64,000 bases of DNA from Candidatus Methylophosphatis haderslevensis. Lineage in GTDB: Bacteria > Pseudomonadota > Gammaproteobacteria > Burkholderiales > Rhodocyclaceae. The stretch is from NCBI GenBank assembly GCA_016711925.1, contig JADJSA010000010.1:1-64000 (forward strand). The letters run 5' to 3'. Of the stretch, positions 54,397 through 62,318 are shown in pieces. The notes below the pieces were generated by a model, which worked only from the letters and a program-made list of their open reading frames with translations, was not told where the DNA came from and did no database searches. Every line of letters starts with the position of its first letter. The stretch's first letter is position 1. A program made the translations under genes and the position numbers.

Positions 54397-55596
54397 TCAG
54401 TTCGCCCGGGAGACGAGTTCCCTGATCCGTGCCAGCTTCGGCGCCACCATCGGCACCGTCAACATCGTGCTGGCCACCGCCATCAGCAGCAGCGCGGTGA
54501 ACGCCTCGTTCGAGATGATCTTCTTGTCGAGCAGGATGTTGACGAAGATGATCATGATCAGTGCCTTGGTCTGCAACAGCCAGCCGATGATCGAGGCCTC
54601 GCCGGGCTGCCATTTGAGAATCCTGCCGGCGATATGGATGCCGATCAGCTTGCCGCCGACCGAGGCGGCCAGCAGCACTGCCGCCGCCGCGAACACCGCG
54701 CCGCCGCCCACTGTCCAGTTGGTTCTCAGGCCGGTGCTCAGAAAGAATACCGGCATGATCACCAGCAGCACGTGGTGGCGCAGCAGATCCATGCGTTCCT
54801 GATCGAACCACTCGCCCTCCATCACCGCGCCGGCCAGAAACGCGCCGACCATGAAATGCAGCCCGGCCCAGTCGGCGCCGAAGGCGCAGACGGTCAGCCA
54901 GATGAGCGCGACGTACCACCGGTCGCGTTCCGCCAACCAGGCCATCAGCTTGTGGAACGCGAAGGCCAGCAGCGCGAACGCCAGCAGGAACCCGGCCTGC
55001 CTGCCCACGCGCTGCCAGTCCATCAGGATCAGCGCCAGCACGCCCCAGATGGCAATGTCGTCGAAGCTGGCGTAGCGCAGAATGCGCTGGCCCAGCGGCT
55101 GGCGCAGGATGTCCAGCTTTTCCATCAGCAGGATCAGGATCGGCAGCGCAGTCACCGCACAGGCCATCCCGACACCCAGCACGAACTGCCAAGCAAACGC
55201 GTTCGGCCCGATCCAGCCGTCGTACAACAGCAGCGCGAAGGCGGCGAGGCAGCCGCACGACATCGGAGTGATCAGCGCCAGCCCGGCGGTGATGCTGGTC
55301 TCGCGCCGGTGCGCCCAGGCCTTGCGCAAATCCAGTTCGACGCCGGCGATGCAAACGAAGAGCATCACCGCCCACCAGGCGATGCCGTTGAGCGACTGCA
55401 CGACCGCCGGATTGAAAATGAAACGGTAATAGTCGGGGAAGACGCTGCCGAGAATGCCCGGCCCGAGCAAAATGCCGGCAATGATCTGCACCACCACCAG
55501 CGGCGCGTAGTAGTCGGTCCTGCCCACCCGCCATATCAGGTACGGGGCGGTAAAAATGATCGCCATCGCGATCAGGAAGATTTCCGTCGTGTTCAT
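54397..55596 (-). CDS. CPA2-type cation:proton antiporter
   Basis: 399 residues, about 12 TM helices. QIIAGILLGPGILG, FVCIAGVELDLRKAW and VGAFLAGAVM match the Kef/NapA-type Na+/H+ exchanger domain, with DD in the sixth helix region (YASFDDIAIWGVLAL). No C-terminal TrkA domain is present. It exchanges Na+ or K+ for protons at the inner membrane. Confidence 0.9.
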   Translation of the reverse strand: MNTTEIFLIAMAIIFTAPYLIWRVGRTDYYAPLVVVQIIAGILLGPGILGSVFPDYYRFIFNPAVVQSLNGIAWWAVMLFVCIAGVELDLRKAWAHRRETSITAGLALITPMSCGCLAAFALLLYDGWIGPNAFAWQFVLGVGMACAVTALPILILLMEKLDILRQPLGQRILRYASFDDIAIWGVLALILMDWQRVGRQAGFLLAFALLAFAFHKLMAWLAERDRWYVALIWLTVCAFGADWAGLHFMVGAFLAGAVMEGEWFDQERMDLLRHHVLLVIMPVFFLSTGLRTNWTVGGGAVFAAAAVLLAASVGGKLIGIHIAGRILKWQPGEASIIGWLLQTKALIMIIFVNILLDKKIISNEAFTALLLMAVASTMLTVPMVAPKLARIRELVSRAN

Positions 55597-55906
55597 CGTT
55601 CTCGGCGTCGCGCAATGGATTCGGCTGCCGGCGCAAACCCGGCACAGGCTGTTCGCCCCGGCTTCAGCTTAACCATGTTTCGTGCGCTCGATGCGTTGCA
55701 TCGCTTCGGTTCGCCGCGTGCGGCCACCGGCCAATCGGCTTGCGGCGTCGATGGCTTGCGCCGATTGCGCAGCGAAGGCCGGCGCGGCGCGAAGCGTAGC
55801 ACGCGAAAGCGCCGCCCGCGCCGCGAGGTCCGGCACGAATCGGCTCCGTCAGCCGCCCGGGTGCATCGGTGAAGGCGCTGCCCGTGGCGGCGGCGCCGGT
55901 TGTCGA
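55597..55906. other. Intergenic, nothing recognised
   Basis: A 310-bp GC-rich gap between the antiporter start and the chemoreceptor stop. I found no gene, terminator or repeat I can support. Confidence 0.4.
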
Positions 55907-57634
55907 TCAGGAAGGCAGCGGGTTTGGCTGCCGCAATGCGCCGCTGCCTGTTGCCGGCTGCGCCGCTTGGGTTGCGCCGAGCGGCCGCGCTGGCGTCGTA
56001 TCACCGGCCGTGGCGCCGTCGGTGACGCGCCGAACCTCGGCAACGATCCGGTGCATCCCTTGTTCGCTTTGCGCCAGCGCTTCGCTCGCCTGGGCGACCG
56101 CGGCCGTCGACATCGCGCCGCGACGACCGACGTCGGCAAGTTCGCGGAACATGTCCGTGATCGCCGTCAACTGCATGCCCTGATCGCTCGACGAATGCGC
56201 AATGTCCGACAACGAGGCAGAAAGTTCGCCCACCAGCCGCACCGTCGCGTTCAACTGTGCCCGCGTCTGTGCCAGATCGGTCTGACCAAGTTCGATCTGC
56301 CGCTCCAGCTTGACGGTTCGCTCGTCGATGGCCGACTTGAGTTCCAGTCCCAGCGTTTCGAGCCGGCTCCTCGCATCGGCGGCCATCGCGTTGATCTCTC
56401 TGGCTGCCTTGTCGCTGACCAGCGCAAGACGCGACACCTCTTCGGCCACCACCGCGAACCCCGATCCCGACGCGCCCGCCCGGGCAGCCTCGACTGCGGC
56501 GTTAAGCGCCAGCAGTTTCGTCTTGGCGGCGATCTCGTTGATGACCTTGTTCTTGTCTGCAATCTCGCGGAACCACCCGCCGATCTTCACGATCCCCTGC
56601 TGGGTGTCGCGCGATGCCGCGGCCATGTCGTGGGCGCCCTGCACCAGTGCCGATACGGCACCATCCAGACGCTCGATCGACTGCGAACTGGCGCCCATGG
56701 CACGCGTCGCTTCCTGCACCATCCGGTCGGAATGGCCGGCCGAGGTGTTGTTCTTGTCGACAATCCTGCCGATCACATCGAAGCAATCGTGCGCGCGAAC
56801 CAGCGCCTCGTCCTGGGCGCGCGAGACGTCCTGCAAGGCGACGACGGATGTCGACAGGCGGCCGACGGTCGCCTGGGTCTCCTGCGTTTGTTCGAGCAGC
56901 GAGGTGACGGCGCCTTCGAGCGGGCGGCCGATCATTTCGCTCAGCCGGCGGGCGACCCATGCCGACAGACCCACCGCCAGGGCGAACATCAGGCAAGCGG
57001 CGTAAGTCCCGATGGTGATCGCGCGCAGCGCCAGCGCAAATGAGCCGCCTACGTTCCTGGACGTAATTTCGACCGTGTTGCCCAGGGTGTTGCGAATCTT
57101 CGTGACCGCAGGCAGATAGCCATCGACAAAGGACCGCAGTGCCTGTTCGCGCTGGCCCTGGAGGGAATTCGCCTTGATCTCCTCCTGGATCGAGGTAACC
57201 AGAGACAGATCGAACGACAGGAATTCCTCGATCTCGGACTTCACCGATTCGTCATCGACCTCGCCCTTCAGCCGCTCCAGCCCCTTGGTCAGCGTGGTGA
57301 ATTGGTTCTGGTAGGCCTGCCAGGTCTTCTCGTCGGGGGCAGTCATGAACGCGCCCATGGCGCTCATGCTGTCCTGCAATCCCATCAGCAGCCGCTGGGT
57401 CGCCAGTGCGTCCGCCTGATGGCGCAGCATGTGCGGGCGCTGGGAAATGGCGAACACCGCGCACACCAGGCTGATCAGGAATGCCACGCCCATGACACTC
57501 ACGATCATCCAGGTCAACAGTCTGACTTTCGCCTGCAGCGACGATCGTGCGATTCTCGCGCCGATCGAGCCGAGTTTCGGCGACCGAACGAATCCGGTTT
57601 TCAACAGCGACACCATCTCCCTCCCCACGAGCAT
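55907..57634 (-). CDS. Methyl-accepting chemotaxis protein
   Basis: 575 residues. TM1 (about 44-64), a periplasmic helical domain (about 65-205), TM2 (about 206-228), then a cytoplasmic signalling domain. Its tip holds KTKLLALNAAVEAARAGASGSGFAVVAEEVSRLA, the receptor hairpin contacting CheA and CheW. No clear HAMP signature follows TM2. GTGGGGAGG lies upstream of the alternative ATG at 57616, so the true N-terminus may be six residues shorter. The ligand is unknown. Confidence 0.9.
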   Translation of the reverse strand: MLVGREMVSLLKTGFVRSPKLGSIGARIARSSLQAKVRLLTWMIVSVMGVAFLISLVCAVFAISQRPHMLRHQADALATQRLLMGLQDSMSAMGAFMTAPDEKTWQAYQNQFTTLTKGLERLKGEVDDESVKSEIEEFLSFDLSLVTSIQEEIKANSLQGQREQALRSFVDGYLPAVTKIRNTLGNTVEITSRNVGGSFALALRAITIGTYAACLMFALAVGLSAWVARRLSEMIGRPLEGAVTSLLEQTQETQATVGRLSTSVVALQDVSRAQDEALVRAHDCFDVIGRIVDKNNTSAGHSDRMVQEATRAMGASSQSIERLDGAVSALVQGAHDMAAASRDTQQGIVKIGGWFREIADKNKVINEIAAKTKLLALNAAVEAARAGASGSGFAVVAEEVSRLALVSDKAAREINAMAADARSRLETLGLELKSAIDERTVKLERQIELGQTDLAQTRAQLNATVRLVGELSASLSDIAHSSSDQGMQLTAITDMFRELADVGRRGAMSTAAVAQASEALAQSEQGMHRIVAEVRRVTDGATAGDTTPARPLGATQAAQPATGSGALRQPNPLPS

Positions 57635-57694
57635 GAGCCCGGCCGTGGCGCAACCGCCGCAGCGGCCGCGCCCTGGTCCGGACCGTGTCGCACG

Positions 57695-58108
57695 CTACTT
57701 CAGTTCATCGCACAGCTTGATGATGGTCATCAGCCGCTCTTTTTGCTCGCCGGTCACGAGCTTTTCCGCGTCGGCGGTGTTGCCCGCGATAATCAGCGGA
57801 ACGACCTGGGCTTCCCGCACCTTGTTGAAGTCCGCCCAGCTCTTCTTCATCTCGTCGAGCTTGGCCTTCTTGTCCGCCGCGACGTTGAGTTCCTTGATCA
57901 GATTGCTGACCTTGTCGGCAGAAGACTTGACCAGCGCCTGCTGATCCGGCCCGCGCTTGTCGGCATTCTTGAGCATGGTCATCAGGGAATCGCGGACCGG
58001 ACCGATCGCCGCCTTGACATCGGCGGAGGTCGCCGCGGCGACCGGGAGCGCAAGCGCGAGCGAAAAGCACAGCGCGAGCGAGCGCCAGCTTTTGACGGAA
58101 CGAAGCAT
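57695..58108 (-). CDS. Secreted four-helix-bundle protein next to a chemoreceptor
   Basis: 137 residues, GGAGG upstream. Signal peptide (cleavage near AAA/TSADVKA), then a Lys/Ala-rich all-helical domain. KSWADFNKVREAQVVPLIIAGNTADAEKLVTGEQKER resembles the last helices of the 4HB ligand-binding domain of chemoreceptors, but there is no membrane helix. It lies 61 bp upstream of the chemoreceptor in the same orientation, so it may act as a soluble partner (inference). Confidence 0.78.
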   Translation of the reverse strand: MLRSVKSWRSLALCFSLALALPVAAATSADVKAAIGPVRDSLMTMLKNADKRGPDQQALVKSSADKVSNLIKELNVAADKKAKLDEMKKSWADFNKVREAQVVPLIIAGNTADAEKLVTGEQKERLMTIIKLCDELK

Positions 58109-58531
58109 TTCAAATCCTCCTGGAAATCTTGATCGAATCACCCAAACCGAGCGTGGCCCGATGCGCCGGCAACCCACTCGTTGCGATTTCAACGACTGAA
58201 ATCGCCGTTCCTTGAGCGCGATCGTCGATCGATCCATGCGGCCGAAAAGCTTATTGACACTTGGCAGGTGCCCGCCAGCGGCAATGAAGGACGCATCGGC
58301 GGCGGCTTGGCAGGATGACGCTCGCCGGTGGCGGCGCGGGCGTCCGCTGGGGCCGGGCCGCCCGGCCGATCCGCTTGCCGGGCCACGAACCGGCGCTCTG
58401 GCAATGCCGCCTCGCCGCAAGCCGCATGGAATGGCGCTCCTGGCGCTGCCCTGCCTGGACAAGTCCATTCCATGCGGCTTGCGGCGGGGTGGGGGTGAAG
58501 CGGATGCGCCGCGGCCGGGGCGTGCGGCGGG
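58109..58531. repeat. 423-bp intergenic region with dispersed repeat copy F
   Basis: A perfect 20-bp inverted repeat, CCGCAAGCCGCATGGAATGG at 58415-58434, pairs with 58465-58484. It is the clearest palindromic member of the GCCGCATGG family. A separate 9-bp palindrome (58183-58205, arm GCGATTTCA) lies upstream of the four-helix gene and could be an operator. No gene seen. Confidence 0.7.
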
Positions 58532-59650
58532 TCAGTCGTCGATCGCGGTTGACGCGTCGACCGCATCGTCGGCAAGGCGGAACACGCACTCATCCAGGTA
58601 CGGCCGCACTTCGCTCCAGCTTTGCTTGGCATCGCGGCGCCCGACCAGTTCGCGCAGCACCTCGATCAGACTGGTCCTGGTCCGCGCGCGGTCGATGCCG
58701 TCATGCAGCTTGTGGGCGGCCTTGTCCTGGCCGGCGTAGGTGTGGAAGGCGACGATCGGCGCCGCCGCGCAACCGGCCGCCGGCGTACCGCCGCGCGCCA
58801 CATGCCCGCCGGCAAAACTGTCCTCGATCATGTGCAGCAGACTGCCGAAGGCGATGTCGTCGAGCTGGTGACGCAGCCACGGCCGGCCGACGGTAAACAG
58901 GTCGGAAACCGAGCGCTCTTCCTTCTTCGGAAAATGATCCTGGAATCCCGCCACCGCAACCGCGCCGGTGCGCGTGGTCGCGGTGATGAAATCCGCCCCG
59001 CCGCTCTGCACCCGCCAGGCGAATTCCGCCCACATCATGATCTTCGCCTTGGTGTCCTGCGCCGGGGTGCCGACGCGTGGGGCCATCGCATGGAGAAACT
59101 GCAGATCGCCGAAGTGACTGCGCGCCAGCATGGTGCCGCTGCCGCCGGTGTACGCCTCGGGATTGGCCTCGGCAATGGCGGCGACATCCTTGAAATGGTT
59201 GTACCAGCACTGCGTGCGCAGGGCGAAGCTGATGGTCGAGGTGCGCGAATTCGGACACCCGGTGTAGCGCCCCTGTCCGTCGCCGAACTGGAACGGCGGG
59301 TCGTCGTTCCAGCGCACGCCGGCAATCACCCCGCTTTCGGCGTAGTCCAGATCCAGGTCGGTGCAGGTGTCGATACCACCGTCGCAGTCGAATGCCGCCT
59401 GGGTAATCGCCTCATGCACCGGGGTCGAGAACGAATGCAGCGCAAACTCCACCAGCGGATAGCGCAGGCGGAACACGATGTTGGACATCTTCTTCGCTTC
59501 GCGGCGCTCGGCCCGGGTCGGCAGCGGCGTCAGCTCGAAAGCCTGCGCCGCCGGCGTGCCCAGAAACAGCACGGCCCCCGCGGCGATGCCGACCAGCCGG
59601 CCGGCGGTCGCGGCGCGCCGGGCGCGGCACTTCGCCAATGCGCCGCTCAA
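58532..59650 (-). CDS. Secreted zinc-dependent phospholipase C-like protein
   Basis: 372 residues starting at TTG 59650, which overlaps the upstream acetyltransferase stop (TTGA). Hydrophobic leader ending AAQA/FEL. His- and Asp-rich helical motifs FSTPVHEAIT, FGDLQFLHAM, LLHMIEDSFAGGHVARG and AFHTYAGQDKAAHKLHDGID resemble the metal ligands of the zinc-dependent phospholipase C / S1-P1 nuclease fold. Several Cys pairs suggest an exported protein. No ATG fits the leader, hence the TTG. Family assignment is by motif only. Confidence 0.65.
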   Translation of the reverse strand: MSGALAKCRARRAATAGRLVGIAAGAVLFLGTPAAQAFELTPLPTRAERREAKKMSNIVFRLRYPLVEFALHSFSTPVHEAITQAAFDCDGGIDTCTDLDLDYAESGVIAGVRWNDDPPFQFGDGQGRYTGCPNSRTSTISFALRTQCWYNHFKDVAAIAEANPEAYTGGSGTMLARSHFGDLQFLHAMAPRVGTPAQDTKAKIMMWAEFAWRVQSGGADFITATTRTGAVAVAGFQDHFPKKEERSVSDLFTVGRPWLRHQLDDIAFGSLLHMIEDSFAGGHVARGGTPAAGCAAAPIVAFHTYAGQDKAAHKLHDGIDRARTRTSLIEVLRELVGRRDAKQSWSEVRPYLDECVFRLADDAVDASTAIDD

Positions 59651-60246
59651 AATTCGCCCTCGTCCGCTTCCGCTGCCGGGGCAAGCCGCGCGTAGATGCA
59701 GGTGCTGCGCAGCACGCCGTCGGCCGCGCGCCGGTCGTTGCGCAGCGTGCCCTCGAGCTGGAAATTGCAGCGCTCGGCGAGCCGGCGCGAGCGCTCGTTC
59801 GACTCGTCGGTGATGAGTTCGACCCGCACCATCCCCAACTCACTGAATGCGAATCGGGTCAGCGCGAGCACCGCCTCGCTGACGAAGCCGTTGCCCGCGC
59901 GCGAGGTGCGGCCCCAATAACCCACTTCGACCTTCGGCGTCGCCCAGTCGGCACGGTGCAGTCCCGAGGCGCCGACCAGTTCGCCGGTTGCCCGCTCCAG
60001 CAGCAGAAACGGAAAATCCCTGCGCGCGACAAAATTCGCCTGCGACGTGCGGCAGTAAATCTCGGACGATTCGATACTCTGCCGGGCGCCCACCCACGGC
60101 AGCGAGGCGAGAAAGCGCCGCAATTCCGGCAGCGATTCCGTCACCGCCGCAAAGACCATCGGCCCGTCGCCCGCGCGCGGCGGACGCAACGTCAGGCGCT
60201 CGGTCTCGATGACAAATGGCAGATCGAGCAGGATCGGATCGCTCAT
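59647..60246 (-). CDS. GNAT family N-acetyltransferase (RimJ/RimL type)
   Basis: 199 residues: ETERLTLRPPRAGDG start, LLLERATGELVGASGLHR, VEVGYWGRTSRAGNGFVSEAVLALTRFAF (acetyl-CoA loop) and NERSRRLAERCNFQLEG. Resembles the ribosomal-protein-serine/alanine acetyltransferases, substrate unknown. Coupled to the phospholipase-like gene. Confidence 0.9.
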   Translation of the reverse strand: MSDPILLDLPFVIETERLTLRPPRAGDGPMVFAAVTESLPELRRFLASLPWVGARQSIESSEIYCRTSQANFVARRDFPFLLLERATGELVGASGLHRADWATPKVEVGYWGRTSRAGNGFVSEAVLALTRFAFSELGMVRVELITDESNERSRRLAERCNFQLEGTLRNDRRAADGVLRSTCIYARLAPAAEADEGEF

Positions 60247-60441
60247 GATGAAGGCGCAGGAACACGGGTTGGCGAACGGCTGTCGTCCGCGCATCGTGCC
60301 GTGTACCCCGTGGAATATCAATCGCCGGAAGACGGCGCCCGCCTCGTCGCCGATCGAACCGCGCCGCCCACCGTCGCGCCGTGCGACCGGCATGCTGCGT
60401 GCCGCGTCCGCATTGCCGCCGCAGGCCGGCAGCGCCAGAAG

Positions 60442-60509
60442 CAAGCATCCATGCGGCACCTGGCCATGCCTGCCCGCAGAGCGCCATTCCATGCGGCTTG
60501 CAGGGCAGG
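60442..60509. repeat. Dispersed GCCGCATGG-type repeat, copy G, in a 400-bp gap
   Basis: Contains CATCCATGCGGC and CCATTCCATGCGGCTTGC. It lies between the acetyltransferase and the first cassette module. The remaining sequence up to about 60640 shows no gene, no integrase and no attI that I can identify. Confidence 0.65.
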
Positions 60510-60659
60510 GTGTTCCCCATCTTCAGCGGATGGCGCTTGCCATCGTGCCCGATAAGTCGTTTAATTCAATCCACATACGGCTGCGCGGTCCGCGGGCTGT
60601 AGTACATCGGGCGAATCTTCCCACGCAGTTGGTCGGGTAGGTGGGCGATGAAACCGGCC

Positions 60660-60807
60660 CTGGCGATGAAACCGGCCCATCCGTCTTTAGGCCCCCCTAA
60701 ATCCAGACAACCCACTGATGGAAAGAGGATTTCATGAGCAACAGTTGTTTTATACGGCCTTTTGTCGGAAAGTATTCCGTCAAGTTTAGGCGCCAGACTT
60801 TACGTTA
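60660..60807 (+). repeat. 148-bp module, copy 1, with a mini-ORF, before cassette 1
   Basis: Identical to 61638-61785 except at 60683. It carries AGAGGA and a 24-codon ORF (60734-60808, starting MSNSCFIRPFVGKY) whose stop lies in the R'-like heptamer GTTAGCG (60804-60810). An 18-bp tandem duplication (GCGATGAAACCGGCCC core) marks its left edge. It may be an unusual attC or a mobile expression module. Confidence 0.75.
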
Positions 60808-60842
60808 GCGTTTCATTTCGATTGACCCTCTTGGAGAGTAAA

Positions 60843-61238
60843 ATGAGTGATGTAATAATTCCCCCTAGGATATTGAAGTGCCATCAGGATTGGGCTCGAA
60901 GTGCCAAGCAAACCCAGTTTGCCCTTCTTGCTTTCGGATTCTGCGCTGTCACCTCTTCCGTTTGTGTTGCCGTCTTTACGGAAGAACTCGGAATTCTTGG
61001 CACCAGAATTGTTGGTGCGATAGCAGCGCTCTCAGTGAGCTACATATCGGCATTTCAGCTTCAAAAGAAGCTCGGTGATTTGTGGGGTGGCTGGAAACTC
61101 TTGAATACTGCTCTAGCGCTCTATGAGCAAGGAAAGATTGATGATTCACAACTAATTTCCGAATATGCCCGCGCGGAGCAATTGATCGGTGTGCCGGAGG
61201 TTAACACTGACTCGCTAACCCCCCAGTCAATCAATTGA
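60843..61238 (+). CDS. Cassette 1 gene: two-TM protein with cytosolic helical tail
   Basis: 131 residues, GGAGAG upstream. Two TM helices (about 28-48 and 53-74) are followed by a helical tail (WGGWKLLNTALALYEQGKI, YARAEQLIGVPEV). This layout recalls SLATT-type two-TM effector proteins of nucleotide-sensing defence systems, but the match is impressionistic. Lower GC than the chromosome around it. The gene lies 33 bp after R' GTTAGCG and is followed by an attC whose R'' CGCTAAC is its exact complement. Confidence 0.75.
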   Translation: MSDVIIPPRILKCHQDWARSAKQTQFALLAFGFCAVTSSVCVAVFTEELGILGTRIVGAIAALSVSYISAFQLQKKLGDLWGGWKLLNTALALYEQGKIDDSQLISEYARAEQLIGVPEVNTDSLTPQSIN

Positions 61239-61262
61239 TGTGATGTATTCCGTGCAAGGTTT

Positions 61263-61332
61263 CGCTAACCCAGCAGTCCACACGGACGCAGCGCGATAAA
61301 GCCGCGCAGCGCCGGTGACTTCTACGTTGGGC
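61263..61332 (+). other. attC-like site of cassette 1
   Basis: R'' CGCTAAC (61263-61269) and R' GTTGGGC (61326-61332) flank an imperfect palindrome around ACGCAGCGCG-ATAAAG-CCGCGCAGCG with an unpaired base. 70 bp, in the usual attC size range. Confidence 0.85.
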
Positions 61333-61347
61333 ATCAAAGAGACAATC

Positions 61348-61473
61348 ATGACCTACGATCCATTATCGGAAATTACTGACGAGCTGTTATCAATAACGCC
61401 CGAGACAATTCTAAAACTCGAAATTTTCCGGGCGTCTGAAAAGCGGAAAAGGGGCCAGGCTCGATTAAACTGA
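61348..61473 (+). CDS. Cassette 2 small ORF, 41 aa
   Basis: Starts MTYDPLSEITDELLS 16 bp after R' GTTGGGC and ends in GQARLN. Amphipathic, no TM helix, no known family. Position, orientation and AT-rich coding fit a cassette gene, or the remains of one, since about 160 bp of non-coding sequence follow it. Confidence 0.45.
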   Translation: MTYDPLSEITDELLSITPETILKLEIFRASEKRKRGQARLN

Positions 61474-61562
61474 AAGCGAAACCAGAGCCTCGCCGCTCGA
61501 TCGGCTGGTCGACAGATGGCGATCCCGAGACCCCATCGCTCACCGGCACGCCGCTCAGGACC

Positions 61563-61633
61563 CGTAGGGTGCAATAAGCGCAGCGCATTGCACCGCGCAA
61601 TTTCATTCGGCGCAATATCGATTGCGCCCTACG
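61563..61633. repeat. 71-bp MITE-like element within cassette 2
   Basis: Terminal inverted repeats of 13 bp with one mismatch (CGTAGGGTGCAAT at 61563; ATTGCGCCCTACG at 61621-61633) and an internal GCGCAGCGCATTGCACC palindrome. No coding capacity. No target duplication was obvious. Confidence 0.6.
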
Positions 61634-61637
61634 CGGG

Positions 61638-61785
61638 CTGGCGATGAAACCGGCCCATCCATCTTTAGGCCCCCCTAAATCCAGACAACCCACTGATGGA
61701 AAGAGGATTTCATGAGCAACAGTTGTTTTATACGGCCTTTTGTCGGAAAGTATTCCGTCAAGTTTAGGCGCCAGACTTTACGTTA
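61638..61785 (+). repeat. 148-bp module, copy 2, before cassette 3
   Basis: One mismatch to 60660-60807, exactly 978 bp apart. Its mini-ORF (from 61712) reads through the R' heptamer GTTATGC (61782-61788) and stops at 61795. It overlaps the ATG of the ankyrin gene as ATGA, which suggests translational coupling. I could not find the GCCCAAC R'' expected for cassette 2; GCCCATC at 61654 is the nearest. Confidence 0.75.
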
Positions 61786-61791
61786 TGCCTC

Positions 61792-62228
61792 ATGAGTGAG
61801 CACAGCCCCACTGCGACAGAAGGCTCAGCCGAATCGCTGCTGCATAGTGCGGCGTGGTCGGGTGATTTGGTAGAACTTAGCGGCTTGTGGAAGCAGGTGC
61901 CGACGTCAACTGGATTGATTCTGCAGGAGAAACCGCGATTTTTGGTGCGGCAGCCTGGGGGCATTCCGAGGCCGTCAACTATCTGATCAGCGTGGGAGCA
62001 AACTGCAATCTAGCGGAGAATCGAGGCTATACGCCCCTTCACTGGGCCGCAAGTCACGGCAATCCCGAAACTATTCGTGTGTTACTTGCGGCTGGCGCGA
62101 GCGTACTCGCAGCAGACTGCCACGGCCTTCTGCCCATTGATGTGGCGCATAGGAGTGGCAAAGGTGAACATGTAGCAATTCTTAAAACTGTTGGCCCGCC
62201 AATAGCGTCGCGGAGGTCGAAGACATGA
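61792..62228 (+). pseudogene. Cassette 3 gene: ankyrin-repeat protein with one frameshift
   Basis: The N-terminal frame reads MSEHSPTATEGSAESLLHSAAWSGDLVELSGL. After 61885 the ankyrin frame continues EAGADVNWIDSAGETAIFGAAAWGHSEAVNYLIS, then GYTPLHWAASHGNPETIRVLLAAGA. One missing base (near CTTGTGG, 61884-61890) would give about 145 residues with four ankyrin repeats. It has no ribosome site of its own. Confidence 0.8.
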
Positions 62229-62229
62229 A

Positions 62230-62292
62230 GCATAACTCGGCGCTCCACCGGAGTGCCCGCAAGCGGGCTTCCGGTGAGCTTGTGCGTTGGCC
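62230..62292 (+). other. attC-like site of cassette 3
   Basis: R'' GCATAAC (62230-62236) is the exact reverse complement of the cassette's R' GTTATGC. Central palindrome CACCGGAGTGCCCGC-AA-GCGGGCTTCCGGTG has unpaired bases. R' GTTGGCC (62286-62292). Confidence 0.85.
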
Positions 62293-62318
62293 GTCTTGAT
62301 CTAACATCGGATTTGCAT

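Noticed and set aside
28281..60509. CRISPR-like arrays suggested by repeated GCATGG motifs
   Set aside because: Repeats are scattered, inverted and not regularly spaced; no cas genes are present.
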